A DNA stretch of 64,000 bases. It comes from Bacteroidales bacterium 52_46. GTDB lineage: Bacteria > Bacteroidota > Bacteroidia > Bacteroidales > Muribaculaceae. Positions 32,623 through 39,921 of this stretch are shown here, piece by piece. The stretch is taken from NCBI GenBank assembly GCA_001915385.1, contig MNQK01000034.1, forward strand, positions 137,520 through 201,519, in the 5' to 3' direction. How positions within the stretch are numbered: the first letter of the stretch is position 1; each line of letters starts with the position of its first letter. The position numbers and the translations under genes are program-made. The notes under the pieces are model-generated. The model ran no database searches, was not told the origin of the DNA, and saw only the letters and a list, made by a program, of their open reading frames with translations.

Positions 32623-32827
32623 TGTCGTATTCTTTGTTATTGTCTATAATTTCTTGGTTGAATTGTGGCCTGTCAGCCGTGCCGGATTGATAGTTTTTAC
32701 CGTAATGCATAAAAAACAGCCTTGATTTCACCATAGCCATCCGGATACAACGTTCTTCGTGCTCGGTAAATCGTAGCAGATGAGCCTGCGGCGGGGCGGC
32801 TTGTATTAAATTCCGTTTACGTCTCAT
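32570..32827 (-). CDS. Hypothetical 85-aa protein
   Basis: Start taken at ATG 32827 (MRRKRNLIQAAPPQAHLLRF), overlapping the end of the upstream gene by 11 bases. Charged, with a polar tail rich in Asn, Lys and Glu. A reading frame continues upstream but through the neighbouring gene. Unknown. Confidence 0.5.
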   Translation of the reverse strand: MRRKRNLIQAAPPQAHLLRFTEHEERCIRMAMVKSRLFFMHYGKNYQSGTADRPQFNQEIIDNNKEYDNGKENSDKKPTEKQAVG

Positions 32828-33380
32828 TTCTTTTCTTTCCCAATAAATAGTTGTATTTAAAAAGTTTAAATTTGTGGTCGTCATTTTTACGAGTAGTCCC
32901 AATGGTCGGAACGGATTGGATTGCCTCGTAATTTGCAAGCAATTCGGCGGCAGATTTATCCGTTTTAGCCCGCTCCTTAAGCTCGGCAAGATACGTCTTG
33001 AAATCCTTTCCCTCGGGATTATCGGATACTCGCCGCTGTGCTTCAACCTCCTCATTGTGCGATATGTCTATTGCTTGCTCGGTGCGCTCGGCATCGTATT
33101 GCTCTACCCAATTCATGAGCACGTTGTAGTCGAGACGTCCATAGACATTTTGTGTACGCAACGCGCGTTTGAGCAAAAACTTCACTTCCTCGACCTTGAG
33201 ATAGCCATGACTCTCAAGTGTATCGTTCGCCGCCTCGCCTATTTGCTCTATTGTGAGATTTTTGTCGAGATTGACAAGTTTGGCAGCGTGAATAAAAGCA
33301 TTGACAAGTATGGCGACGGCGGCAGGGTGTCCAAGCCGTTGCCGTATATCCCACAATGTCGGAGTATCGGCCTCAATCAT
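32817..33380 (-). CDS. Replication-associated protein (DUF6633-like)
   Basis: 187 residues from ATG 33380 (MIEADTPTLWDIRQRLGH), which overlaps the upstream stop by 8 bases; the frame is open to 33521. Signatures are LVNLDKNLTIEQIGEAAND, KVEEVKFLLKRALR and NVYGRLDYNVLMNWVEQYDAER. Bacteroidota phages place such a protein directly after an initiator-like protein, as here, so a helicase-loading or replisome role is plausible. Confidence 0.65.
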   Translation of the reverse strand: MIEADTPTLWDIRQRLGHPAAVAILVNAFIHAAKLVNLDKNLTIEQIGEAANDTLESHGYLKVEEVKFLLKRALRTQNVYGRLDYNVLMNWVEQYDAERTEQAIDISHNEEVEAQRRVSDNPEGKDFKTYLAELKERAKTDKSAAELLANYEAIQSVPTIGTTRKNDDHKFKLFKYNYLLGKKRNET

Positions 33381-34047
33381 TTTTCGCGGGGTCGTAGTAG
33401 GGAGCGTTGCGTAGTATTGCTCCGGCTGCTCTCTCCAGCTCTGAATAGCGGTCTGTTTGGGTGACGAAAGTGCCACGCTGTATTGCGATTGGTTGTATTT
33501 CGTAATAGAATCGTTCTCCATGTTTCTCTTTCCATCTCATTTCCCACGTCCGGCAAGCGGCACGCCAATCTTTCATTGGCTGATTCCCGACTTTCCATCC
33601 TTTGCTTTGGTAGTGTGGGACGAATTGCGCGGGATTGAAGTGATAGCCTTTCTCGGCGACGTAAGCGGCGACTTCTTCGTCGGTAGGAGGGATGAATTTT
33701 GTTAGTTTTCTACTTGCCTTTGTTGGTTGGATGCTGGTTGTTTGTTGGTTGGATGCTGGTTGCTCAATAGTGGTAATACATTGAAAATCAAATGTGATGC
33801 TGGTTGCTTGTTGGTTGGATGTTGGTTGGATGTTGGTTGCTAACCCGTTTCTTCGCATTTTGCCGAGCATGGTGCGCAACCGCTGTCTTGATATACCAAA
33901 ACACAGTTCAATTTCAGCAGCGGTAAATGTCGCCACTCCCCTTTCGTCTGTTTTGGAAAGCAAATACCATAGCAAACAACCGAAATCTTTATTTCGCCAC
34001 AACTCGTCGCCAAGAGCCGACCTCGGTAACCGTATGTAATCGTTCAT
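33373..34047 (-). CDS. Replication initiator-like protein with winged helix
   Basis: 224 residues. N-terminal FGCLLWYLLSKTDERGVATFTAAEIELCFGISRQRLRTML segment (about 22-61) reads as a winged helix-turn-helix. A linker with repeated QPTSNQQ/QPASNQQ units follows, then a C-terminal helical domain (FIPPTDEEVAAYVAEKGYHF, WKVGNQPMKDWRAACRTW) typical of DnaD/O-like phage proteins. Likely binds the origin and hands over to the 32817 product. Confidence 0.7.
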   Translation of the reverse strand: MNDYIRLPRSALGDELWRNKDFGCLLWYLLSKTDERGVATFTAAEIELCFGISRQRLRTMLGKMRRNGLATNIQPTSNQQATSITFDFQCITTIEQPASNQQTTSIQPTKASRKLTKFIPPTDEEVAAYVAEKGYHFNPAQFVPHYQSKGWKVGNQPMKDWRAACRTWEMRWKEKHGERFYYEIQPIAIQRGTFVTQTDRYSELERAAGAILRNAPYYDPAKND

Positions 34048-34397
34048 GGCCTCTCGTTGAGCTTATCGGCGACTTCCTCGGCGCAATTATGTTTATAAAT
34101 GATGTCGTCGGGGTCGTCCGGATTGTAGTAAATGCGCTTTATGTCAATTGTTGTATCAAGCATCTTACGACATACAGCAAAATATGAGGGTCCACAGCAT
34201 CGTATCTCGATTGTGGCGTCTGCAAAAATCGAATCCTCGCATTCAGATTTGAATGCTCTCAGTTCCGCGATTAAACCATTTTGCAGCTCCATGGTTCCAC
34301 AAGCCCGATTTAACGCTTTTGTCAGTTGACGATTGCGTATTACAGCAATCACTAATGCCACGAGTAAAATTGTGTGGCCAATTAAAGTTAATGTCAT
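34044..34397 (-). CDS. Hypothetical membrane-anchored protein
   Basis: 117 residues with an N-terminal hydrophobic anchor (TLIGHTILLVALVIAVI) and a soluble rest with paired cysteines (IEIRCCGPSYFAVC). Overlaps the initiator gene start by four bases. Unknown role. Confidence 0.6.
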   Translation of the reverse strand: MTLTLIGHTILLVALVIAVIRNRQLTKALNRACGTMELQNGLIAELRAFKSECEDSIFADATIEIRCCGPSYFAVCRKMLDTTIDIKRIYYNPDDPDDIIYKHNCAEEVADKLNERP

Positions 34398-34402
34398 TCT
34401 AT

Positions 34403-34657
34403 TTATAATTTAGTGTTTATAATTCCGAACATCGGCACGCCGTTGACCGTCTTGTGAAATTCGATTATGCCTTTGCGATAGAGCAACCGTAGTGCCTGAA
34501 GTATTTTCCCCTCAAATCCTTCCGATAATTCAGGACGCAGATAATTATACACCTCAAACAATACCGCGAAATCGGGTCGCTGGCCGTTGCCGTTCTTTAT
34601 ATCCTGTATCTCTTTTACTGCCTCGTAGGCAAGGCGTTCGTCGACTGACAGTTCCAT
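34403..34657 (-). CDS. Hypothetical 84-aa protein, possible winged helix
   Basis: MELSVDERLAYEAVKEIQD; helices then LRLLYRKGIIEFHKTVNGVP, which could be the recognition helix and wing of a small DNA-binding protein. By-eye only. One base after the upstream gene's end. Confidence 0.5.
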   Translation of the reverse strand: MELSVDERLAYEAVKEIQDIKNGNGQRPDFAVLFEVYNYLRPELSEGFEGKILQALRLLYRKGIIEFHKTVNGVPMFGIINTKL

Positions 34658-34658
34658 T

Positions 34659-34961
34659 TCACGGTTTTATTTTCAGGCGCCGTTTTACATACGACATAAG
34701 TTTCTTTTTGACGGCATCTACAAGCGTGTCATCTACCTCCAGCAGTTTTGGAAGCCCCTCCTCGCTTACCGCGAGTGTATCCACCATAGCCATAGACGCC
34801 TGACGTATCCGTGCGGTATAGATGCCGAACACCGTTTCCTGCACGCCGTGTTTACGCAATGTCGAGTCCACACCCGCCACCAAGTCGATGATTACATCAG
34901 CGAGGAGCGGTATCGCAATCACTTCAAGCGCGTTGTCAATCGGTATTTTCCCGAGTGCCAA
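34659..34961 (-). CDS. Hypothetical helical 100-aa protein
   Basis: MALGKIPIDNALEVIAIPLLADV; helical with a basic end (KKKLMSYVKRRLKIKP). It overlaps the upstream gene by 43 bases, more than others here, so the true start may be further in. Unknown. Confidence 0.5.
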   Translation of the reverse strand: MALGKIPIDNALEVIAIPLLADVIIDLVAGVDSTLRKHGVQETVFGIYTARIRQASMAMVDTLAVSEEGLPKLLEVDDTLVDAVKKKLMSYVKRRLKIKP

Positions 34962-35176
34962 CCGGTCAGCAGCTTGCCGTTAAGCGCCTCAATCTCGCTC
35001 TCGTTTAGTCCCGATATTTCCGAGATACGGTTTCTTACGAGAATGTGGGTATCAGTCGCGTATGCAAATCCATTGTTGAAAAAGATGCACTGCGTTTCGG
35101 GGCGGAAGTCATCTTCCGAGCAAGCCAAGTGCATCTGTACTTTCTTGTTGAAGTTGTTTTTGGTCTCGTTTGCCAT
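34919..35176 (-). CDS. Clamp-like (DnaN-fold) small protein, tentative
   Basis: 85 residues. The stretch MHLACSEDDFRPETQCIFFNNGFAYATDTHILVRN recalls the first domain of DNA polymerase III beta (conditions on strand-loop ATDTHILV). In related phages such short clamp-like proteins lie beside the annealing protein. Could modulate or mimic the sliding clamp; evidence is only the pattern. Confidence 0.5.
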   Translation of the reverse strand: MANETKNNFNKKVQMHLACSEDDFRPETQCIFFNNGFAYATDTHILVRNRISEISGLNESEIEALNGKLLTGWHSGKYRLTTRLK

Positions 35177-35179
35177 AGC

Positions 35180-36067
35180 TTACTCGTTGAAAAGCCCGTC
35201 TTTTACTTCGCCGGTCTCAATATCCACGGCTTCTGCATCTTCAACCGCATCTTCATCAAATGCCTTTGCGGATGCACCCTTTGTCTTGGCTTTACCTTTG
35301 CGGAATGGTGCCATAAGCTCCTCTACCGTGGTGTCGCCGTCTTTGAGCGACTGAGCGAAGCCTAACAACAGGGCGATTTCATCTGCCTGAATCTGATTGA
35401 CGGTGTGCTTGCCGCAGAGCTTGATTACTTCTTCCTCGGATATGCCGTAGGTGTCGGTGAAGTGCTTTATCGCACCGTCACGGCGTTTGATAAGTTTTTC
35501 CTCGTCGGAGAGGTCACCCGTGATAAGGTGCTGTGCTGCTTTATACGCCTTGTCGGTGATTGACTTCGGCACAACTCCGAACACGGCATTACGAAACGCT
35601 ATCGAGTTGGCGGCGTTGCCCGTAACGGTAATCATATCATCGGAAAAGCGATTACCGTTTTTGCCGACGATTGAGCGGCGCACCTCTACGGCGTATGCGT
35701 TGTTGTTTTCCAAGTCCCACGCAATTCCGCGAGATACAATCTGCTTGTCGGTTATCTCCACGACCTTTGCTTCGGTGCGGAGGTTGCCGTACTGCTGCGC
35801 AACAATTTTGGCGAGGTGGACGGACGGCCCGGTGATTGGTTTGCCGCCGCGAGGAAGCGCATAGCAACATGACTGCGCCGTTTCTTTATCCATAGTAGCG
35901 ATTGCTATGGCATTGTTTACACATCTGCTTATGGAGCGCGGATATTGCTTTGCCGTGCTTACCTGAATGTCGATGTTTGCGCGTTCCGCTCTGTCGAGTG
36001 ACTGAACGAGTTGCGCCGGATTTGGAGTGGCCACCTCCAATACTTGATAGCCTTGAATTTCTTCCAT
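35180..36067 (-). CDS. RecT-like single-strand annealing protein
   Basis: 295 residues. Motifs GPSVHLAKIVAQQYGNLRTE, then IAWDLENNNAYAVEVRRSI and AANSIAFRNAVFGVVP are in line with RecT/Erf-type annealing proteins of Bacteroidota phages. C-terminal tail acidic. Pairs with the exonuclease gene just upstream in the operon, the usual two-component recombinase. Family assignment by eye. Confidence 0.65.
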   Translation of the reverse strand: MEEIQGYQVLEVATPNPAQLVQSLDRAERANIDIQVSTAKQYPRSISRCVNNAIAIATMDKETAQSCCYALPRGGKPITGPSVHLAKIVAQQYGNLRTEAKVVEITDKQIVSRGIAWDLENNNAYAVEVRRSIVGKNGNRFSDDMITVTGNAANSIAFRNAVFGVVPKSITDKAYKAAQHLITGDLSDEEKLIKRRDGAIKHFTDTYGISEEEVIKLCGKHTVNQIQADEIALLLGFAQSLKDGDTTVEELMAPFRKGKAKTKGASAKAFDEDAVEDAEAVDIETGEVKDGLFNE

Positions 36068-36088
36068 TGTTGATTATTGTTTAGTTGA

Positions 36089-37057
36089 TTAAAATTCTTC
36101 AAAGTATTTCAGTCCGAGCCAATAAGGTACGGCGGGCTTCATTATGCGTGTATTGCCGTCTGCTTCGATTGAACTTTCAGCTCCCGGCCATTCGTTGTTT
36201 TTGATACACTCGGTATGCAGGTCAAGCAATTTTCGGAACTCCATCGCGCCGACACCGGGCTTTACAAAATCCTCGTCGGGGTCGTAGGAGTAGCACCACT
36301 CTGAAATATCACACATGATGCAGTCATACGGAGCGGTTTTCTGAACGAAAACGAGAATCGGAGTGAACCATTTGCCCTCGATTTCGTGCAATACCCACTG
36401 ATACATCGAAAGGCTCACATCGTAGCGGTACTTGATTATCTGCCTTGCTATGCTGTCTTCGTCGAGCGAATCAAGCGAGCAAGTTTTCCAATCCACTATC
36501 TTGCCGTTTGTCAGCAGGTCGGGTCTGACTTTCAGCTTTATGCCGTCCTCGGTCTCGTAGAAGTAGCTTACCTCGGTGGCTTTCGCCCATTTGAGCAACT
36601 TGCGGACTTGCAAGGAGGTCGCTCCGCTGTCACGCAGTAAGCTGTTCGCCATATTGTATGCAAGGTCAGCTTCATCGCGGCTTACTATCAGCTTGCCTTC
36701 ATTGGCTTGCAAAAATGCAGCATAAGCCTCTTTGTACGGATTAGATGTCGCTCCGTAAGGCTTATTCGTAGATTTGTTGACAGGCGGCTCAAAGATAGCC
36801 ATACCCTGCTCCCATTGCTTTATGGCAGCAAACTCATCGTCGTAGTGGGCTGCATAACTCGCCATCAAGTCGTGGAACAGCGAGCCGAAGCGCAGTGCAT
36901 CGGATTTCTCATCTACGGGATTGTCAAGGGCAAACTTGTACGCTTTCGGAGATTTCAAGTACTGCTTTAGCTGGCTGCTTGACAGATATTCCGAGTAAGG
37001 CGGTGAATGATGATACGCATCATTAGATAATCCATATATTATTGCTTGACTATTCAT
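36089..37057 (-). CDS. RecE-like exonuclease (PDDEXK, DUF3799)
   Basis: 322 residues. YLSSSQLKQYLKSPKAYKFA near 25 and ALRFGSLFHDLM near 54 are typical of RecE/YqaJ-type nucleases. The catalytic part is KLKVRPDLLTNGKIVDWKTC (D, then DWK) followed by QIIKYRYDVSLSMYQW. It would resect DNA ends so that the neighbouring annealing protein can load. Confidence 0.8.
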   Translation of the reverse strand: MNSQAIIYGLSNDAYHHSPPYSEYLSSSQLKQYLKSPKAYKFALDNPVDEKSDALRFGSLFHDLMASYAAHYDDEFAAIKQWEQGMAIFEPPVNKSTNKPYGATSNPYKEAYAAFLQANEGKLIVSRDEADLAYNMANSLLRDSGATSLQVRKLLKWAKATEVSYFYETEDGIKLKVRPDLLTNGKIVDWKTCSLDSLDEDSIARQIIKYRYDVSLSMYQWVLHEIEGKWFTPILVFVQKTAPYDCIMCDISEWCYSYDPDEDFVKPGVGAMEFRKLLDLHTECIKNNEWPGAESSIEADGNTRIMKPAVPYWLGLKYFEEF

Positions 37058-37283
37058 ATATATTATGTTTTATGTTTTTATTTTTCCGCTCCCACTTTTT
37101 TGTGAGGCTGTAAACGGCGTAAAAGCAAGCAGCCCCTACCACGAGTGAAAGGAATGTTTGTTTAATCCACTCCGTATTGTTGAGTGGCGTTTCGGCTGCG
37201 CCAAATGCTCTTGCCACGGCAAGAAATCCGAGAACGAACAGAATGCCAATCACGCAATGCTGTCGTTTTGATAATGTATCCAT
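37050..37283 (-). CDS. Small membrane protein, two TM segments
   Basis: 77 residues from ATG 37283 (MDTLSKRQHCVIGILF); the frame extends further up but into the tRNA-like region. TM segments near 10-28 and 44-62, then a lysine-rich tail. Overlaps the exonuclease start. Unknown. Confidence 0.55.
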   Translation of the reverse strand: MDTLSKRQHCVIGILFVLGFLAVARAFGAAETPLNNTEWIKQTFLSLVVGAACFYAVYSLTKKWERKNKNIKHNIYE

Positions 37284-37389
37284 ATTGTGAAAATTAAAAT
37301 AGTTCATAGGAAAAGCCGAAGCGAGGCGTCTGATTGTTATTTCACCAGCCACCGCCGCTATATGGTGACACTTTGCTTCGGCCATGTTG

Positions 37390-37469
37390 TAACCTCGGGC
37401 GGACTCGAACCGCCATCGGCATGCCCTTAATTATGTGGGCACACTGCTCGACCATTGAGCTACGAGGCT
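37390..37469 (-). tRNA. tRNA-like gene with enlarged anticodon arm
   Basis: On the minus strand: acceptor AGCCTCG/CGAGGTT (7 bp, one G-U), TA, D arm GCTC(AATGGTC)GAGC, T arm GGCGG(TTCGAGT)CCGCC, discriminator A. The anticodon arm is abnormal: 8-bp stem GTGTGCCC/GGGCATGC and a 10-nt loop ACATAATTAA instead of 5 bp and 7 nt, so no anticodon can be assigned. Either a degenerate tRNA or a special tRNA-like RNA. Confidence 0.65.
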
Positions 37470-37824
37470 TCCGTATTGATTGGGGAACTCAAAAGTTCTT
37501 TCAGTTCATTTACCGCTTTTGACGGTGTACGCCTGTTTCTGCTCTTGGCGCGTACCATATAGCCTCACCATGCTATTAACTCAGCGGCATGGGCGCGTAC
37601 CTTCTTACGGGACCGAACGGACAACCCGGCTATGATTTCTTCTCTTGGCTCATGCGAGCCTCATCTTCTTTCTGTTCTTGGGACGGAAGCTCCCTCACCA
37701 TTCACGGCGTTTACCATGTGACGTGGAACGCACGCCCGCCGTAATGTACTTCCATGATGTCAATTTGCTAAAAGAGAGAGGGTGCGGCTCTTTGGCTCGA
37801 TGGCTCTACGGCGGCCGCACTCCG
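37470..37824 (-). other. Gene-poor region with repeats and possible tiny ORFs
   Basis: About 350 bases without a supported gene. Two copies of GGCGCGTACC (near 37545 and 37588) flank a stretch containing CATGC/GCATG. GTGCGGC 37782-37788 and GCCGCAC 37814-37820 form a stem around three GGCTC motifs (37786-37807), possibly copy g of the AGAGCC family. On the minus strand short ORFs of 32 codons (MVRAKSRNRRTPSKAVNE, ending at the tRNA-like 5' end) and 23 codons are present but unsupported. Confidence 0.45.
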
Positions 37825-38058
37825 TTAGAATTTAAGGTGGATTATCACGTCGCCACCGTCACAGAACCATTTGCCGTTCTGTTTGGCTGTAGGCTTCTCC
37901 ACTCTTATCTTGCCCTCGCTGACGAGTTTTTCAAGTCTGTATTCGCCCCCGACAATCTTGGCCGCCATAGCCTTGCTGAACGTGATGCCCATCTTGCGGA
38001 ATGCTACGCTGAGCAAGCCAAGCTGTTCGGGGTCAATTATATCGAGGAATTGTTTCAT
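37825..38058 (-). CDS. Hypothetical 77-aa protein
   Basis: MKQFLDIIDPEQLGLLSVAFRK; helical first half, then KIVGGEYRLEKLVSEGKIRVE, which may be a small winged or helix-turn-helix unit. Coupled by ATGA to the upstream gene. A longer plus-strand frame across it is judged a shadow. Confidence 0.6.
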   Translation of the reverse strand: MKQFLDIIDPEQLGLLSVAFRKMGITFSKAMAAKIVGGEYRLEKLVSEGKIRVEKPTAKQNGKWFCDGGDVIIHLKF

Positions 38059-38231
38059 TTGTCTTTTTCAAGTTCAACGATATAGACTATCTTGCCGTTC
38101 TTCCAATAGTCGACCTGCATCATGCGCAATCGCCATCCTCTTCTCGTGAGTCGTGCAATATGTCCGGAAAGACCTTTCATGCCTCCGTAGACGAGCTTCT
38201 TGCGGCGGGGAGTAGAACATGTTTCTTTCAA
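38055..38231 (-). CDS. Small basic protein with TTG start
   Basis: Frame from TTG 38231 gives 58 residues (MKETCSTPRRKKLVYGG); an ATG at 38180 would give 41. I favour TTG because it overlaps the upstream TGA (TTGA), as the downstream gene does with ATGA. Contains ARLTRRGWRLRMMQVDYWKNG, a short alpha/beta unit. Unknown. Confidence 0.5.
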   Translation of the reverse strand: MKETCSTPRRKKLVYGGMKGLSGHIARLTRRGWRLRMMQVDYWKNGKIVYIVELEKDK

Positions 38232-38440
38232 GTTCCTGCATTGTTAGTTGTTTCTACCGAGACAGTCAACTCACTGACGCTTTGCGTTATGATATAAGCA
38301 TTGCCGTCCTTGCGCTGGTGCTCTTTCTTAACTTTGTGGGCTATCCGCTTCGCCGACTCCCATTCAGCCGCATCAACACATTTAGCTGTTAATACCTGAC
38401 CGGGCAACATCGACTTTATTTGCTCTTGTGAAATTCGCAT
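38228..38440 (-). CDS. First gene of the leftward early operon; hypothetical 70-aa protein
   Basis: Start taken at ATG 38440 (MRISQEQIKSMLPGQVLTAK). A frame reaches 38491 but would cross the opposing promoter. Charged, with SAKRIAHKVKKEHQRKDG and a C-terminal beta strand. As the first gene behind the leftward promoter at 38587-38617 it could be an early regulator; sequence gives no proof. Confidence 0.6.
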   Translation of the reverse strand: MRISQEQIKSMLPGQVLTAKCVDAAEWESAKRIAHKVKKEHQRKDGNAYIITQSVSELTVSVETTNNAGT

Positions 38441-38473
38441 TTTTAAGTTTCGTTGAATATTTTGTTTCTTTTC

Positions 38474-38504
38474 TTTGAAAAGCAAGGACAAATCGCTATC
38501 TTTG
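38474..38504 (+). promoter_or_regulatory. Rightward promoter of the repressor operon
   Basis: TTTG 38474-38477, 19 nt, TATCTTTG 38497-38504: a perfect Bacteroidota promoter. It reads toward the repressor-like gene at 38651 through a 140-nt leader holding two tiny ORFs, MKKLLQ (38515-38535) and a 10-codon frame at 38532-38564. Confidence 0.8.
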
Positions 38505-38505
38505 C

Positions 38506-38650
38506 ATTGTTAATATGAAGAAGTTGCTCCAATGAGCGACCTGTCTTTGCTTTGTCTTTTATAGCCACTTTCGTTGAATGACTCAGCAAAGATAATCTCA
38601 AATTCTGACTATTCAAAGAAATCAATGAAATCTTAACATATATTAACAAT
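38506..38650. promoter_or_regulatory. Inverted operator-like pair
   Basis: ATTGTTAATAT at 38506-38516 (just past the rightward -7 box) and its exact reverse complement ATATTAACAAT at 38640-38650 (just before the repressor ATG). An 11-bp pair 123 nt apart that could bind a dimeric repressor and loop the DNA. Confidence 0.55.
38587..38617 (-). promoter_or_regulatory. Leftward promoter of the early operon, facing the repressor promoter
   Basis: On the minus strand TTTG (38614-38617), 19 nt, TATCTTTG (38587-38594), again perfect. It points left while the other points right, so the first about 80 bp of both transcripts overlap. Confidence 0.8.
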
Positions 38651-39088
38651 ATGTCAACAGTGCAGGAACGGTTAGCAACCTTTTTAGCTGAATACAACTT
38701 ATCAGCGCAAGCCTTTGAACGTAAATGTAATATTGGCGTTGCTACGGCTTCAAAGCTGTCAGAAAACAGCCGAGAAACTACATTCGCGAAAATCGCGAAA
38801 GCCTATCCTCAGCTCAATATTGAGTGGCTTAAGACGGGGGTGGGGCAAATGCTAAATTCGCATCCAACCGTTGACATCGATCTTGATTTGAAACTCGGTG
38901 GCCATTCACAGTTTGCTATGCGCGATATTACAAACATCGGCGATGCGAAAACGCAAATAGTAATCCTACAAGAGCGCATCAAGTCATTGGAGAAAGAGCT
39001 TGGCGAAAAGAATAAGCGCATTGAGGAACTTAATGCCTCACTTGACCGTGAGCGCAAAATGAATGACTATTTGATGGGGCAGAAATGA
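38651..39088 (+). CDS. Repressor-like DNA-binding protein with coiled-coil tail
   Basis: 145 residues. The N-terminal TVQERLATFLAEYNLSAQAFERKCNIGVATASKLSE segment (about 3-38) reads as an XRE/CI-like helix-turn-helix. A conserved-looking AYPQLNIEWLKTGVGQML follows, and the last 45 residues form a coiled coil (ILQERIKSLEKELGEKNKRI) for dimerisation. This layout is usual for Bacteroidota phage repressors. The paralogue at 60605 shares FAKI-Y-P-LN-WL-G-G-ML. Probably regulates the facing promoters upstream. Confidence 0.75.
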   Translation: MSTVQERLATFLAEYNLSAQAFERKCNIGVATASKLSENSRETTFAKIAKAYPQLNIEWLKTGVGQMLNSHPTVDIDLDLKLGGHSQFAMRDITNIGDAKTQIVILQERIKSLEKELGEKNKRIEELNASLDRERKMNDYLMGQK

Positions 39089-39109
39089 AAATGCGCAAAG
39101 ACAAATAGC

Positions 39110-39490
39110 ATGCTGCCTAAAAAATACTACAAGATAAGCGAGGTTGCGGAAATGTTCAATATACCGACGTCGACGTTGCGTTGGTGGGAGAATGAGTTTA
39201 AGGAACTTAAGCCCAAGCGCACCACGACAGGACAACGCCGATACACACGCGCAGACATTGAGATTATAAAACGGATACACGAACTTTTATATGTAAGTGG
39301 GCGCAAAACCGAAAGCGCAAAGGCCGACATAAGAATGTTCCGCCAACATAAGGCACGCATCAGTTTTTTATGTCAGACACATGAGGATGCATTGCGCTTG
39401 CTTTCGGAAGCAAAAACTTGCACCGAGGATATACAGATTACCAAACGCATCGAAGCTGTCGTTAAATACTTGGAGGCAAACGACAGATGA
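39110..39490 (+). CDS. MerR-family-like regulator
   Basis: 126 residues. YKISEVAEMFNIPTSTLRWW with a following GQRRYTRADIEIIKRI is the classic MerR DNA-binding domain (helix-turn-helix and wing). The C-terminal part is helical and short with no metal-binding cysteine pair, so any effector is unknown. Second gene of the repressor operon. Confidence 0.82.
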   Translation: MLPKKYYKISEVAEMFNIPTSTLRWWENEFKELKPKRTTTGQRRYTRADIEIIKRIHELLYVSGRKTESAKADIRMFRQHKARISFLCQTHEDALRLLSEAKTCTEDIQITKRIEAVVKYLEANDR

Positions 39491-39882
39491 CACATGAACC
39501 GACAGCCGAAGAAAGACGGTTTCTGATACTCCGCAAAGTAACGCGCACCGTCAAGATTTTTCCGTTTGTATATACAGCATTGCTATTGGCTTTAAGCCCC
39601 TTTGAAGCATGGCTGTCGCTGAAGTTGGCTCAGATAATCGGACTGCTGACTTTCACTGCTATCCCCTCAGTATGGCTATGCTGGAGGTTGTCGAAAGCAA
39701 TCAGACTTTGCCGGTGGCATAGAGCGCAATGTCTTCTCATGCTGTTGCCTATGGCAATCCCCCTATGCCGGATATTATGCGCAAATCTGAGCATAGTCTA
39801 TGTGTGGAGCGGCATAGCGATAATACTCATTGCGTCGCTGATAAATTGTTATCTTGTGTTCATAAAAGTACAGCAAAAATAA
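39487..39882 (+). CDS. Membrane protein, about four TM segments (paralogue of 32112 gene)
   Basis: 131 residues. VTRTVKIFPFVYT and RLCRWHRAQCLLMLLPMA match the protein encoded at 32112 in order and spacing. Hydrophobic segments near 28-46, 52-72, 80-98 and 104-122. Co-transcribed with the repressor and MerR-like genes, so it may act in lysogens, for example in superinfection exclusion; this is inference. Its stop lies in a terminator. Confidence 0.65.
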   Translation: MTHEPTAEERRFLILRKVTRTVKIFPFVYTALLLALSPFEAWLSLKLAQIIGLLTFTAIPSVWLCWRLSKAIRLCRWHRAQCLLMLLPMAIPLCRILCANLSIVYVWSGIAIILIASLINCYLVFIKVQQK

Positions 39883-39921
39883 ACGGCAACCGAATATCGT
39901 GCACTCGGTTGCCGTTTATTT
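39877..39921. terminator. Strong bidirectional terminator
   Basis: A perfect 17-bp stem AAATAAACGGCAACCGA / TCGGTTGCCGTTTATTT with an 11-nt loop, between the convergent 39487 and tail-hub genes. It covers the plus-strand stop codon and ends at the minus-strand stop. Confidence 0.88.

Noticed and set aside
37645..38085. Plus-strand 146-codon ORF
   Set aside because: Opposes two minus-strand genes joined by ATGA overlap; looks like a shadow.
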